DNA of 64,000 nt from Chondrilla cf. caribensis (Eukaryota; Porifera; Demospongiae; Chondrillida; Chondrillidae), in contig OZ026555.1 in assembly GCA_964020155.1 (NCBI GenBank), forward strand, positions 5,092,295 to 5,156,294, written 5' to 3'. Under the pieces are notes generated by a model. It did no database searches. It was not told where the DNA came from and saw only the letters and a list, made by a program, of their open reading frames with translations. Position numbers and translations under genes: made by a program. Of this stretch, positions 40,789 to 53,665 are shown in pieces. The first letter of the stretch is position 1; the number at the start of each line of letters is the position of its first letter.

Positions 40789-41373
40789 TCACTCGTAAGC
40801 TAATGGACACGAAACACGACTTCCCAGTCCTTTGAAGCCGTAGGCCCCAACAAAGGGGGCACACAGGGAGGAGAGGAGACACCCGAGGGTCCCCAACAAG
40901 GCCACAGTGTTGGCCCCGCCTGAGACCACGAGGAAAATTGCCGCCACTAACTGTACAACACCGCAACACAGGGTGAGGGGGAAGGAGACTAGGAACACGA
41001 ATACGAAGAGGAGGCTCCTAATGACAATTCTAGAGGTCTTTGGTTTCTCCCTCCTCACCCAAAGGAAGAAACAACAACGACCAATGCTGATGACCACGAT
41101 CAGCCCCGCCAATCCAACAGAAATGAGAATACCCGCCGCCACCGCCAAACCATCGCCTACAGCGTACACGATGACATAGGTCCAGGATAAGATAACGGAG
41201 GCTAGGTGAAGGACTGTGGTTACAACTGTAAAGACCTCTCCCAATATGTATTCAACTCTTCTTCTGTTCCTTTCTCTCGGGGACAGGTCACTCTCCGCCT
41301 CCTGATCCATCACGATGTTGTCACTACTGCTATTAGCGATGGAATGCTTCATATTTGTTAGACAAGAAGCCAA
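40789..41373 (-). CDS. Uncharacterised four-helix membrane protein, intronless
   Basis: Single-exon minus-strand gene of 194 codons. I do not recognise the family. Residues 1-45 are polar and charged (SDLSPRERNRRR), then four hydrophobic segments follow at about 47-70, 73-100, 118-145 and 150-175. A short basic loop (WVRREKPKTSR) separates helices 2 and 3, and a Gly-rich tail follows. Two Cys pairs (RCC, LCC) lie at membrane edges. The layout, with both termini probably cytosolic, resembles generic tetraspan proteins, but no signature motif of tetraspanins or claudins is visible. An internal Met at codon 8 is an alternative start. Upstream at 41438-41448 a YY1-like cgccatcttga and at about 41458-41471 E-box-like sequences suggest the promoter. 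It is the only intronless gene in the window. Confidence 0.7.
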   Translation of the reverse strand: MASCLTNMKHSIANSSSDNIVMDQEAESDLSPRERNRRRVEYILGEVFTVVTTVLHLASVILSWTYVIVYAVGDGLAVAAGILISVGLAGLIVVISIGRCCFFLWVRREKPKTSRIVIRSLLFVFVFLVSFPLTLCCGVVQLVAAIFLVVSGGANTVALLGTLGCLLSSLCAPFVGAYGFKGLGSRVSCPLAYE

Positions 41374-42436
41374 TGAAACAGAAAATGTGTTACTGCCTTC
41401 AATTCAATAACGGAAGAATACTCGCTGAACTCAACACGCCATCTTGATAAGCGCCCTCACGTCATGTGACTTGCGGGTGCTCCTTAGTGGGGAAGATAAG
41501 AAGTTATAAAAAATACACTAAGGTGTACTTTCAAAATTAAATATGTCTGTCATCTCGGACACAGGCAACATGTTACAACAAGTCAATGTGATGTGTGGGC
41601 ATATGCTGCACTTGCAAGATACTAGTAATGCACCACGAAGCACCATTTCAACTGAACCACCAAATGGTTGAGAGTAGCTAACACTCATAGATGTAAATTA
41701 CGTGGAAGGAAAACATAATGCCTACTTTCTATAGTATATATCCTACAGGGCTGGGGTGAAGTATAATTTGGAATGTTGGAGTAAGTAAACGAGCAATTGT
41801 CAACTTGGTTGTGCTCATAGAAAAAGCCATGTTTATTCAGAACATAATGGGTTGATACGTTGCCACTACTTATATTTGACCACTTGGTCTATTTTCAGGG
41901 GAATGGAATTTTAAATTCTGCATGCATGGCAGTTTCTGACCATTTCTCCTAGTTGTATTTCTTTAATGTGGTCAAGTGTATAATTTGCAAATCCATCTCA
42001 TTAATAATTCATGAGATGTATAATTTCTCCAACTAGCACAGGATGTTCACCTTTTGAGCAAACTGTGTAGATCGAGTCGTTTTACGTTTCGGTGTCTTGA
42101 TAATCTCTTGGACAGAAACATTCTTCCTGGATTTTGATATCTGTGAGATATACAGGTATCTAGGGTCTATGATCAGAACTGTCTGATCAAAAAGACTTGG
42201 TCAGCCAACAGCTGGATGGAGTCGATCAGGTTGACAGCTGGATTCAAACCAGCCATTATCTAACCCAACCGACTTTATCCAACCATCAGCTGACCCAATC
42301 AACTCCATCCATTGCCCAACCGTTAGCTGACTCGATCGATGTACTGTATAACCTTAGAAGAGTAGTCTATCTACTTATTTTGGTCCGGCCGGACAAAAAT
42401 TACTCGGACTGTTTTTTCGGATACACCCCCCTCACG

Positions 42437-44579
42437 ATGGGGGCTGGGCAGTCGTTGAAGTTTGGTGAAGAGATTGGAAGAGGAGCTTATGGAACCGTTC
42501 ACAAGGGTACCTATCAAGGTAAACCTGTAGCCATAAAGAGAATTCACCGACTTCTCCTGGAAAATGCGAGATACCATCAATCCGATTATGATCACGTACA
42601 ACAAGAGTTCGTTCGTGAATGCGACCTTCTGGCCTCCCTGGAGCATCCACACGTGGTCAAGTTCATAGGAGTGTTCGACGTGAAAGGAGACAAGGCCCTT
42701 GTGATGGAGCTACTACACGGAACGCTGAAAGACTATTTGTCCAAGAAGAAAGATGCCGGGATGGAGGTTGATGAAGCTTGTAGAATAACCTTCCAGATTG
42801 TTGAAGGATTAAAATACCTCCACGGTCACGATCCACCATTGGTTCATCGCGATTTGAACGGCAAGAACGTACTTTTCACGGAGACAGGCCTTGTGAAGAT
42901 TAGTGACCTGGGTCAGGCCAAGTATCGTCCATCAGACTTGGGATATCTGACGACGAAGGCTCCAGGGTGTCTCCCTTACATGGCTCCCGAGGTGCTCGGT
43001 AAAGATCCTCAGTACACAGAGAAGATGGATATGTTCTCCCTCGGTGTGTTGATGCTCCAGATAGTGACCCTTCTGGATCCGGCCCCCGACCTCCAAGGTA
43101 TCGGTGTGGTAGCCGAGGTGGAGAGGAGGCGTGACCACTTGAAAATGGTAGAAGAGACACACCCACTTCGGATTCCCATTGTTACCTGTTTGGAAAATGA
43201 TCCTAAGAAGAGACCATCAGCTGACAGTGAAATGTTTTCTCGATTGAATTGTAAGTTCATCACCAAAATTAATAATCATTTCTGTAATTGTTGCTACATG
43301 TTACTAAGGACATGCAAGCAGGAATATAGTGGTATATTTATTGTGTCCATCTTTGTACATGCAATATTGCCAATGTATGTTGTAATGTTTACTCTGGAAA
43401 ATATTTTTTTAAAGTTGACAATCTGAGGCATGTTGAAGATTTGGAACCACTTGATACCTTTGGTTAGTGAAGCTGATGTTAATACATTTTGTGTTCTTGA
43501 ATCCTATTGTCCAATCTGTATACACTGTACTTTGATCTTTAGATGTTTACTTTAATATTGCTGTATGCGGTAGTCCAGGATCTGGGAATTCTTGCTATTT
43601 TGAGAGATATGTCAACGATCAGCACGGTATTGATGATGGAAATGTATGGTTCTGTAAGTGTCAGTTAGGTTGAGCTCGTTTGGTGTACTTTGATGTATAA
43701 ATTAGATCTACATTTGTCATAGACTCCGAAGAAATGCCATATAGGAAGTATTTTAAAATTGATCAGTTCCGAATTAAAGCAAATGTGAGTTATGCTATCT
43801 CTACTATACATAGAATTGAATTGACTATCAACTGAATCAAATGTACCTCTGTCATTATAGATGTGGACTAGTAGTACAGACTTTAACTGGGATTACTTTT
43901 TATCAGAAAGACATCCAAATGTTTTGACTCACGTTGGATGCCTTCTGGTAATTGATGTTACAAATAACAAGTCTGTATATGATGCATTGATATTTCTCAG
44001 AGAGACTAGAAAGTTTCAGCAACGTGTGGGACACAACAGAAGTTACGAGATCCCTTTTGTCCTTGTGGGTACAAAGGTACGGGGCACTACTCACCAAAAA
44101 GGACACATCATACCCTATTTGGAAATGCAACAAAATGTTACTCTTCCAGGGGGTGGTTGGGTAGTGAACACGTCACTAATGGATACACACTGAAGTTTCA
44201 ACTGCATATGTAGCAACATGACTTGTGTAATCATAAGAATTGTCTGGATTGCAATACATACACACATGTACACTGCTTTACTACTAATCTTCTAGTGTGA
44301 CCTTGAGGAAGAAAGAGTAGTCTCATTAGCTGAAATGGAGAAATTTGTCAAAGACCATGATCTACGAGGTTGTATTGAAGTGTCCGCAAAGACTGGCTAT
44401 AATGTGAAGAAGGCGATGGAGTGAGTTCAGTGACTTATTAACATATTTCTTCTATGGCTGATGGGTTAGCACTGTCTCCTTGCTATCATTGCAGTGTGCT
44501 GATCAACCACTTGTTAACCCGACATATTGAACAGCGGGAATATCAGAATAAGAGCAAAAACGTAATCGGAATTAAATGA
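42437..44579 (+). CDS. Protein kinase fused to a degenerate Rab-like GTPase domain
   Basis: Six exons join in phase: 42437-43250, 43543-43653, 43723-43784, 43861-44076, 44296-44420, 44495-44579; 470 residues. Residues 1-270 are a kinase: MGAGQS start (N-myristoylation type), Gly loop GRGAYGTV, VAIK lysine, HRDLNGKN catalytic loop, DLG in place of DFG, APEVL, and RPS near the end of the fold. Catalytic residues are intact, so activity is expected. The GTPase part follows without a linker: GSPGSGNSC replaces the P-loop GxxxxGKS (Lys to Asn), no DTAGQ is present (MWTSSTDFN there), TKCD replaces NKxD, but VSAKTG (G5) is kept. There is no C-terminal prenylation Cys. Nucleotide binding is therefore doubtful. 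I chose the Met at 42437 because upstream frame is low-complexity and this Met gives the myristoyl motif. The alternative is two genes, but the GTPase part has no in-frame Met of its own. Confidence 0.75.
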
Positions 44580-45139
44580 CTTTCAAGCAATGATGTGTAG
44601 GCCAAAACTTAAGTAAACAGTTTTCTGTAGCTATTTTCACATGGTGTGGCTACATCTGTATGCACCCACACTACTCTTGTGTTGTACTCACACCTGAACC
44701 CACCAATCTTTGTATTTCATGGTTGGTTATAATTCCATGTATTTCCAAATGTATTTGGTTTCTATTTTAAAAACTGGTTTTAGCTAAAGAGACAACAACT
44801 CTTCAGAAAAAAAAGAATGATCATGCCCCAAATGAGACATTAATGGAGGCTAGTTCATAGCCTGGCCCAGACTATGCATCCACCAACCCATGTGGGAGTG
44901 AACAGTCTAAGGACAAGACTAAGCACAACTTGTTGAATAATAAAGAAACAAAAATGATGCTTAACAGTATATTAGACATACACAGCATATGTTTGTTATT
45001 TTTGCATCATGTACTGTATATGTGTGTGTAGTAGTTGTGTACGAGGAATCTAGCATCATGGCAAGTCACGTGTACAGGTAAGTTAAGCAGTTAAGCGCAT
45101 CAATGTTAACTATAAGCGCTGGGAGCGTAGTTGATTAAA

Positions 45140-47367
45140 ATGGCTTCCAAACTGCATTTCACCGCGGACGTTCCCGAGGAACAGATGTACGCAGACTTTG
45201 GTAACTTGAATAAATTTGACATCGAAGCGTTCAAAGAATTATCCATTATTGTGTTCACCTTTCTAACAGATCCTAAACAGGTTAACACTGGAATTTATTA
45301 TGCTATGTTTCAGCATTCGTTTTATTGCAAATTACAACATAATTTTCCTGTCTCCACTGTTTATTCACAACAGTTGGTGTAGCCTTTATATCAAATTTGA
45401 TTGCTGCAGTGATTTTGCTACAGTGTCCATGTTCCCTTCTCTACAGTCTGCTCATTTTGTGAGCCAGCTTGAGCAGTTTGCTGCCAGTCACTCTCTTGGA
45501 GTGAACGCTCTGAAGAATGTGGTCAAGTCTTATCTAATAATATCCTCTAACTGTTGTGCAAGTGAAACTATGAGTGGTGTGGATGCTTGTGAGTGCTATC
45601 ACATGAGCTGAATGGGTGAATCGTGGTTTTGTTAACAATGACGATGAAATTGATGATGATGATTATGATGGTGTTGGTGATGATGATAATGATTGTTGAT
45701 GATGAGGATGGCTGTTTCAGGGCAATCAGATTGCACCACCAAGAAAATTGCCCATTCCTCTCATAGTGTGTTGTACTTGTTGAATTCCATACACTCAAGG
45801 CCACACAAACTGGTGGTTCGAATTTCTATAGATCGTGCTCCATCCTAACAAAGCCAGTGTTAGCTAGCGTCTTGGAGTACATTAGTGGTTCCTTCTACAG
45901 CATGTTGTGATTGCTGGATTGAGCATGCTCAAACCAACACAGGCTGCTACAATTTCTATAAAACACAAGTCACCCTCAAAGCCAAACTGTATCGTCCAGA
46001 GGGACATGCTTCATGCAATGACTGTTGTTGATTGTGAGATTCCTTGACTCATTGTCACTTCTTGAAGGCTGCAATGAAGCGTACTCTTGCCCCCAGTCAC
46101 TTGAAGGAGGACCTCCAGCAGCTGGGTCTCTCAGAGGACAGAGCTACAGGAGTATCCAGACTGGTGAGTAGCTGGCATTGGTGTTGGGCAATATGCCCAT
46201 ATTTGGAGTTATTGCAATGTCTGAAAGATATCAATGTGACATCGCATGTTGGGTCAGATTGGAGATATGGTACATGATGCAGTACTGTAGTGTTGGATAC
46301 CTTGTGTTGTAGCCTGTCCAGGTGTGCTACAGCAGTAATGAAGCTAATTACCACCTTATCTGGCTGCTGCATACCTGGACATTAGCCAGGTGAAGCTATT
46401 ACTGGAGTCTACAGAGAAGTGCTGAAATGTGCGAACAAACAGTTGTAGTTGAAACCTAAGCAAGGAAATACCATAATATTCAGTTATGTCGAGATGTTGA
46501 TAGGAACTAGTTAGGTGAATACTCTCAAATGGTTATTGCCCAGAACTTTGGATGTGGAGGATAGTGACATAATGTTGCCTTGTCAATTATGAGTGGTAAT
46601 GTACCCGGATGGCGTAATTACAGGCATTGCAATCTTCCAATGAGTGTATTGTGGTCACAACTCCCCAGTCATGCTGGTCTCCCTTGCTCTGACATGTTCC
46701 CCATTGTGTTCTCCACTAGTCACTGTCATGCACAAAATAAATACAAAAGTTCAAAACCAAATGCATATTCCAATTTTAGTTTTCAAATTAATATCAATTT
46801 TAGAGGGTTTTTACAAAAATTGTTACATGTTTAGACATTGTTGTACATTATGAACAAAGGCTTAGAAATCAAAAATAATGCAACCTGTTAACGATGTTAT
46901 AGAATCCACGTACACACATATGACAAACCTGGACTGACTCATGTTCGAACTGTTGACTAGTCTATCTGTCATGCAGTGGAAGTCTAATCTACTGGCAATA
47001 TCTCGCTCTGCCATGAGCCAGACCATCACGGTGAACCAGCTGGTGGACATGGAGTGGAGGTTCGGTGTGACAGCCTCCAGTAGCGAGATGCAGAAAGTAG
47101 GAAGCTCCTTCCTACAACTGAAGCTACTACTCAACAAAGGAAATAAGACCGAGGATGTTTTTATAGGTGAAGTACACGTACATACCAGTACATATACACT
47201 CCAATACATACACACATATGTACACACTTTGATGCATACACACACATGCGAGCACACACACATGTATAGACACTTAGTTGCATACACACTCATACACACT
47301 TCAATACTTACACACATATATGCACTTTAATACATATTTATTGATACATAAGAACACACTCATATTT

Positions 47368-47444
<77 letters not shown>

Positions 47445-47739
47445 CACGTGCGCACACACACGCACACACACGCACACACACGCACACGCACACACACACA
47501 CACACATGCACACATATACCATAAATAAGGCCCCACATTGCTCTATTCATGGAAGACAGAGTAAATTTGTACAGTTAGTATACACAACAACATGACTGTA
47601 TGCAGTGTGTACTGAATGAGTCTGCATTTCGCTGTGTTCACTCTCTTCTATCTCTCTCTCAGAGTTGACTCTGCCTCAGTTTTACTCTTTTCTTCATGAG
47701 ATGGAGAAGGCCAAGTCCAGTATGGAGTTTTTGACTTAG
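45140..47739 (+). CDS. COMMD7: COMM domain-containing protein 7
   Basis: Component of the COMMD/CCC complex linked to endosomal recycling and NF-kB control. Exons: 45140-45280, from 45447, to 46163, 46977-47166 and 47663-47739 (stop tag). The N-terminus gives FTFLTDPKQ, then a helical HN domain (SQLEQFAASHSLGVNALKNVVKS), LQQLGLSEDRA, and a C-terminal COMM domain with NQLVDMEWRFGVTASSSE, VGSSFLQLKL and LTLPQFYSFLHEMEKA, matching COMMD7. The junction of exons 2 and 3 is unsettled: donor at 45579 with acceptor at 46067 (phase 0), or donor at 45589 with acceptor at 46038 (phase 1). Both keep the frame but add residues relative to the human protein. Length is roughly 205-230 residues. The PKA gene starts only 165 bp after the stop. 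Confidence 0.93.
47370..47510. repeat. (AC)n microsatellite, COMMD7 intron 4
   Basis: AC repeat with GC interruptions in the last COMMD7 intron, preceded by degenerate acatacacacat repeats from 47180. Confidence 0.93.
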
Positions 47740-47903
47740 TTTTCTTTTGTATGCGTTTGAATTGTATAAATACGTATAATAATGTTGCACACGCATGTCT
47801 TGTAGCCGTAAGTATTCCAATTATCGGGAAGACTGCCCGCCGGGAACACAAGAAACGTTAGTATATTGGCATTCAGATAGGGTAAATTCAAGAGCGGACA
47901 GGA

Positions 47904-49452
47904 ATGAATATAAGTGTTCCTTCTGGGCTCCGTCCTCTCTTGGAGGACTTTACTGTTGCTGTAATGAGGACAAAACCTAACGATTTGGTGGAATATGCTG
48001 CTAATTATTTCACACAGCTTCATACTTCTCGTCAGGGCCAACAGGACGCGGGGGACACGGAGATGGACGACCTTCAAACCAACGAAGTTGTCATGGGTGA
48101 GCAGGGTTGTCTGGTTCCATCGCGCGCCGTCTATAGATGGCGTGCCCGTGTGTAAAGGTTTGCAGCTGTCGTCACTAGTTCGTGACATTTAGTCCAAAGA
48201 GAGCGCGTATCACGTACAATTGTACTCTGTTTTGGGCAATTATATTCTTCAGGAATGTGAAGAGGCTTCCAACTTCGATGTAACGATCTTATTTAGACTT
48301 TTATTTATTTGCATTAAAAGAAATGTATGCTGATTTAAGTTTTAAAATATTTGGTATCAATATTTATGTGTAAACTATTAATGTAGATGTTTAATCTGTG
48401 TGAATTGTGGTGTGTGTATCGCTGGTGTGGTGTGTGTCAATGGTGTAGTGTGTGTCACTGGTGTGGTGTGTGTCAATGGTGTGGTGTGTGTCACTGGTGT
48501 GGTGTGTGTCAACGGTGTAGTGTGTGTCACTGGTGTGGTGTGTGTCACTGGTGTGGTGTGTATTGATGGTGTGGTGTGTGTCACTGGTGTGGTGTGTGTC
48601 ATTCCTGGTTCTTCCATGTCATTGCTATAGAATCTGATGAGGAGGAAGAGGCCCCTCCTCAGAGCTACTTCTCCAACATGGCTCGCCGAAGACAGTCAGG
48701 TAGGTGTGGTGGACTGACCTTTGGAGAACTGACCTTTGGAGAGCTGTAAGCCATAGTTATTCCCATTATTCCCCAAATTAACCTGGTCTTGGTGATCAAC
48801 AATTAGCTACATACGTCATTGTGTAATTGATGTTGAAAATCTGATGCATGCAATTAATGTCACACTCACACATGTCTGTGTTGATACAAGTGAGGGTAGA
48901 CACCACACTCCTCGTACAAGTGGGGGTAGACAGCACACTCCTCGTACAAGTGGGGGTAGTCACCATACTCCTCGTACAAGTGAGGGTAGACACCACACTC
49001 CTCGTACAAGTGAGGGTACACACTACACTCCTCGTACAAGTGAGGGTACACACCACACTCCTCGTACAAGTGAGGGTAGACACCACACTCCTGTATTAAT
49101 ATCACTGATCTCCAGTTCTCTGCATGTTGAGGTGAATTGTTAGTATCTTTTAGTTTGCAAGTTGCTTTGTTAATAGCTTTAGCATTCTGTGTTGATGAGT
49201 AATGCCATGTTACACTCAACACATGCACACAAGCACTGGTGATGACTATAGTAGTAATATCAAACATTTTTCACATTCCATTGTGTACTCTGCTGTTGTG
49301 CCCACAGGTTATTGAAAATGGTGGTGAATTCATATTAGTAATTCATTTTTATACAGTTGAGATTTGTAGTAGGATAGTGTGTCTGAAGCCTTTGACCTTA
49401 GTGTGAACATTGTTGGAAGTGCATTGGTACTTGTCCATTTTATTAACCCAAA

Positions 49453-49549
<97 letters not shown>

Positions 49550-50915
49550 CACGTGTACAAACGTACATGTATAGTGTACCTCTATAGCTGTGTAGTGGCC
49601 CTCTATGGCTGTGTAGTGGCCCTCTATAGCTGTGTAGTGGCCCTCTATAGCTGTGTGGTGGCCCTCGATAGCTGTGTGGTGGCCCTATGTCCCTAATTTG
49701 CTCACAGGAGGTACAGTTATTCTATATCCCATAGTAACACATACAGTAGCAGTATGCATTGTGTTGTTGATGAGTGGACCTAGGTATTGCAGCAACCGAT
49801 ACGTCTGATTGATACACCCTACCAGTCTGCACAACACACACAGTAATCCCTTAGAGAGTTTAATGGGAAAGTGCTTGTTGAGATACAAGTATACATGTAC
49901 ACATGTGCATGCATGCGTAGTCCATTGTAGGCCAGCCCACTGGCTGTGTGGTGCTAACACACTACGGTGTATTACTAGGTGTGTAGGACTGAGTGTATAC
50001 GGGTGTTGATGCCAATACTGGAGTACGTACGTACAGTGTAGCCTCAGCATTAAAGTACATGGGTGTACGTGATCCTAATATTTCTGTAGTGTTTGGAGAG
50101 TCCTATGACCCATCGAATCAAGGTCCAGTAGAAAAGGTTCGTTGGATGTGACGTATAGTGTGTGTGTGTGCTTCTATACTCTGTTGGTCCACTAGCTGTA
50201 CATTAGTCCTCTGGGGTGTGTACTTCTATCCTCTGTTGGTCCACTAGTTGTACATTGGTCCTCTGCGGGGGTGTAGACCTTAGTGTTTGGCTGTGGACAC
50301 TCTTGTAGGTTGTCTATCCAAAGTCAGACGAGCAGAGAGCACGATTAAGGAGTGTGATGAAGGCCATTTTCCTGTTCAGAGCTCTTGAATCAGAGCAGGA
50401 GAACGAAGTGCTGGATGCCATCTTTGAGAGGAAGGTACAGCCGAATGATCACATCATAGATCAAGGAGATGACGGGGACAATTTTTATGTGATTGATAGG
50501 TAGGTGTGGTTAGCAAAGGTGTAACTGTAAGGAGGGGGGTGTCATATTGTTGTTAGTGGATGTGTGTATGTATGTATGTGCCAGTGGTTTATTGATGGAA
50601 TCATCTACCCCTCAATGATGTCTTGTCTTGCAGTGGAAAGTATGACATTTACGTTGCTACAAACGGTGGCGAACCAAAGTTGGTTGGTAACTATGACAAC
50701 GAAGGGAGTTTTGGAGAGCTAGCCCTGATGTACAACACTCCTCGAGCAGCTACGATAGTGGCCACCACCGAGGGGGTGCTCTGGGCTCTGGTAGGTCTGG
50801 AGATGCTGACAGCATTGTTGCCTTTGTGTGTTACTGCTTGTGTGCTCTATGTCAGGACCGGATGACCTTCAGGAGGATCATTTGTGATGCTGCTTCGCGT
50901 AAGGTCCGTGGTTAG

Positions 50916-50972
<57 letters not shown>

Positions 50973-51720
50973 TGTGATTGTTGCACTTTTCCAATTCAGA
51001 GGAAGACCTACCATGATCTTTTGGAGAGTGTGCCAATGCTTGGGCAACTGGAGGTAAGAACACATCATCCACTTAGCAGTGTTATGATAACAACTAACGT
51101 TACATAATAAATTGAAGTATGTGTTCCAGTTCAGTGTATTGAGTGTGCACCAGGAGTAGGAGTTAGCAGAGTGTGTGGTTGCTCCTTGGTAGAAGGGCCC
51201 TTTGGTCAGCATTTACCGATGTAGTCTTGTCCCATGTAGGCCTATGAGAGGCTGAACCTGGCTGATGCTCTGGAGAGAACCCACTACTCCAATGGCGATG
51301 TCATCATCCGCCAGGGAGACGATGCCAGCACCTTCTATCTCATTGAGGAGGGGAGTGTCTCTGTAACAATGACAGACGTGGTACGTATGGGAATTTGTGT
51401 TGGTGTGAGTGTGCATGTAGGCTTGTACGAATGTGTACACTTGTGCACATGTCCACCTGCACACACACTATGAGTGGTTGTACACACAGTCTGCGTGGTC
51501 TCCCATTTCTAGAATGACTCATCAAAGAGTGTGGAAGTCAACACACTCTCCAAAGGCCAGTACTTTGGAGGTGGGTGTGTCTTGTGTTTGAGTGACAATA
51601 CTAAACACTCACTGACGAACTGGTTGTCTTCTTTCAGAACTTGCTCTACTGACCAATAAGCCCCGAGCAGCCACTGTGACTGCTGTAGGAGATACCGTTT
51701 GTGCAGGTGTGTGTGCGTGC

Positions 51721-51771
<51 letters not shown>

Positions 51772-52099
51772 GTGTGCTGAAGTTATCACTTGCACCCATG
51801 AAAGCATGTACACTTTATTCCCTCGATGTACCGATTATCTCGCAACATGGGTATCTCATCTTGAGTCATTGCTCGTCATTCATCCAGTGATTGTGAGATG
51901 CTCACTGAATACCACCATGGAGATCACCCCTTACAGACTTATAATCTCCTTCTCTTTTGTTATAGTTCTCGATGTGAAGGCTTTTGAACGTCTCCTTGGG
52001 CCCTGCAAGGACATCATGAAGAGGAACATAGAACTCTACAAGCAGCAGCTCCACGAACTCTTTGGTAGTTCTCTTGGTATAGGAGAGGAGGCACCATGA
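47904..52099 (+). CDS. PRKAR2: cAMP-dependent protein kinase type II regulatory subunit
   Basis: Binds and inhibits the PKA catalytic subunit until cAMP loads. Eleven exons join in phase to 386 residues: 47904-48096, 48631-48699, 50090-50136, 50309-50499, 50634-50790, 50856-50903, 51000-51053, 51240-51380, 51513-51570, 51638-51706, 51966-52099. Residues ~3-45 form the RIIa dimerisation/AKAP-docking helix pair ([27 protein letters not shown]). An acidic linker leads to the autoinhibitory RRRQSV at ~83-88; a Ser at P0 defines a type II subunit. Two cyclic-nucleotide domains follow, each with an intact phosphate-binding cassette: [15 protein letters not shown] and [15 protein letters not shown], retaining the Glu and Arg that hold cAMP. 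The vertebrate paralogues A and B cannot be told apart here. The final codons and 3' region are duplicated at 62454. Confidence 0.96.
48396..48605. repeat. Minisatellite, 18-bp unit, PKA subunit intron 1
   Basis: About eleven copies of ggtgtggtgtgtgtcactg-like units, ending 25 bp before the exon 2 acceptor. Confidence 0.93.
48885..49092. repeat. Minisatellite, 30-bp unit, PKA subunit intron 2
   Basis: Nearly seven copies of a 30-bp unit around cacactcctcgtacaagtg. The same 1.4-kb intron also has (GT)n at 49457-49548 and a 21-bp minisatellite (tatagctgtgtagtggccctc) at 49570-49690. Confidence 0.93.
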
Positions 52100-53665
52100 C
52101 CACACTTGTTGCTGGTGCTGTACCGTAGTAATCTATCCAAGCATTCTGCTCTATATATCCGACTATTTCAAGTTCTTAATTGTGCTTAGCCGTTGTAATC
52201 AACAACAGTAGTCTTTGTGATAATTATTGTAAATTGTGCGTTATTAGTAAACTCAATCATTCAACATGTTTTAATACTGTATTCAACTCAAACTTTCGGC
52301 AGCTTAATTATTATAATATTAGCATGTCCTTTAATAATTATTATTCAAATGAATGATTTAGCATAATCGTAAATAATTTGATTAAAATCATGAAATGTAA
52401 AGCCTGGCACAGAATATCCACCAGCTGCAACACTGGTTACGTGTGAGGACTTGGAGATGGGTAGCTACCGCTGGACATGTTTGAGAAAGAGAGAAATAAT
52501 ATGAAATAGGTCATCATTACAATATCCAGTTCTGGTGCATCATCACAATTGTCAATTGATGGATGAAATATGACACATGATGGATGACGGTTGACATAGG
52601 ATGGGTGATAGATGACATGATAATAATGGATGAGGAATGATGGTTGATGGATAACCATCGTGAATGAAGGCCATTATGCTGAGGTTTGTGGTTTGAGTGT
52701 AATGCATAAGATATCCCATATGAGTTAGGAGAGCACATTACTACCAACCACCTGATACTCAGGGAGTGACCGTAACATGGACAAGGAGAGCTATACAGCT
52801 TATTGTACTCTAATTGATTTGCTGGATGCACAATGACCACAAAGAACTCAAATTACTACTAATGGTATGCTGTTGAGGAAACCAAGTTTATAAAAAGATG
52901 AACTTGACCTTGTGTCAGCTTGGGCCATAGGTGCTCAGCGTACGTCAGGACGGTCCATTAATTCTGATGGCATACGTAAGTAGTCTGGAATATACTGTAC
53001 TACGGAAATATGTAATCTGAACGACATGCAAGTCATGAACTAATCTATGTGTGCTAGGATAGTCAGGAGTTACAATGTCATCTAATTTAGATGTGGCCTC
53101 CTTGCGATCTGTAGGGTGCATGGTTCATTAGTATAGTGTCCAGTGCGCGACCTTGCTCCTCTGATGCACATGAGCGATGAACGAAATAGGGCAAAGTTCA
53201 ATTCGCATCTAATAAGGTTCATCATCTTGCTATATAGGATATCCCGTTTCTCCACAATCATTGCGGTTAATCTTCTGTAAAAGAATAATTAAAATAAAAC
53301 TCTGGAATATACTGTACTACTTGTCGGGAAATGTTGATATGGGGAATACCCGTCTTCGGGTCATAGTACACAATAATTTAATCGTCCCTGAAGAGATGGT
53401 GGTGAGCGTTGGTTGTAACAGCTTCGTCTGTGTTGAACGAAAGAGTGCTTCACATTAGCTAAGTAACGTATGTGCTCGTTCATCATATGCAGAAAATCGC
53501 TCTGCAATTCAAAGCACAACTGGACAACATCACGGATCTTCGCCCAGTTGGAGAGGATTTTCGTTGGTATTTAAAGGTTCGTCTGTTATTTAAACATAGA
53601 TACTCGACCATAAGGTCGAGTATCTATGATTTAAAGTGGTGGTTCAACTTGGAAGGACATATCAT
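52078..53665. repeat. Segment duplicated at 62454-64000 (left copy)
   Basis: From the last codons of the PKA gene through the 1.39-kb spacer and the first CZIB exon into intron 1. The right copy follows at an offset of 10,376 bp. The spacer itself (52100-53486) holds degenerate gatggatga repeats at 52555-52670 and a CZIB promoter, but no other gene that I can support. Confidence 0.97.

Noticed and set aside
42197..42436. Extending the kinase N-terminus to an upstream Met-like codon at 42197
   Set aside because: The added 80 residues are low-complexity, derived from imperfect repeats, and begin at a non-ATG codon; the ATG at 42437 gives a clean MGxxxS start.
52437..52840. Minus-strand frames with IHHYHVIYHPSYVNRHPS repeats, duplicated at 62813-63216
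   Set aside because: They reflect degenerate gatggatga repeats in the spacer; the duplication is explained by the large segmental copy.
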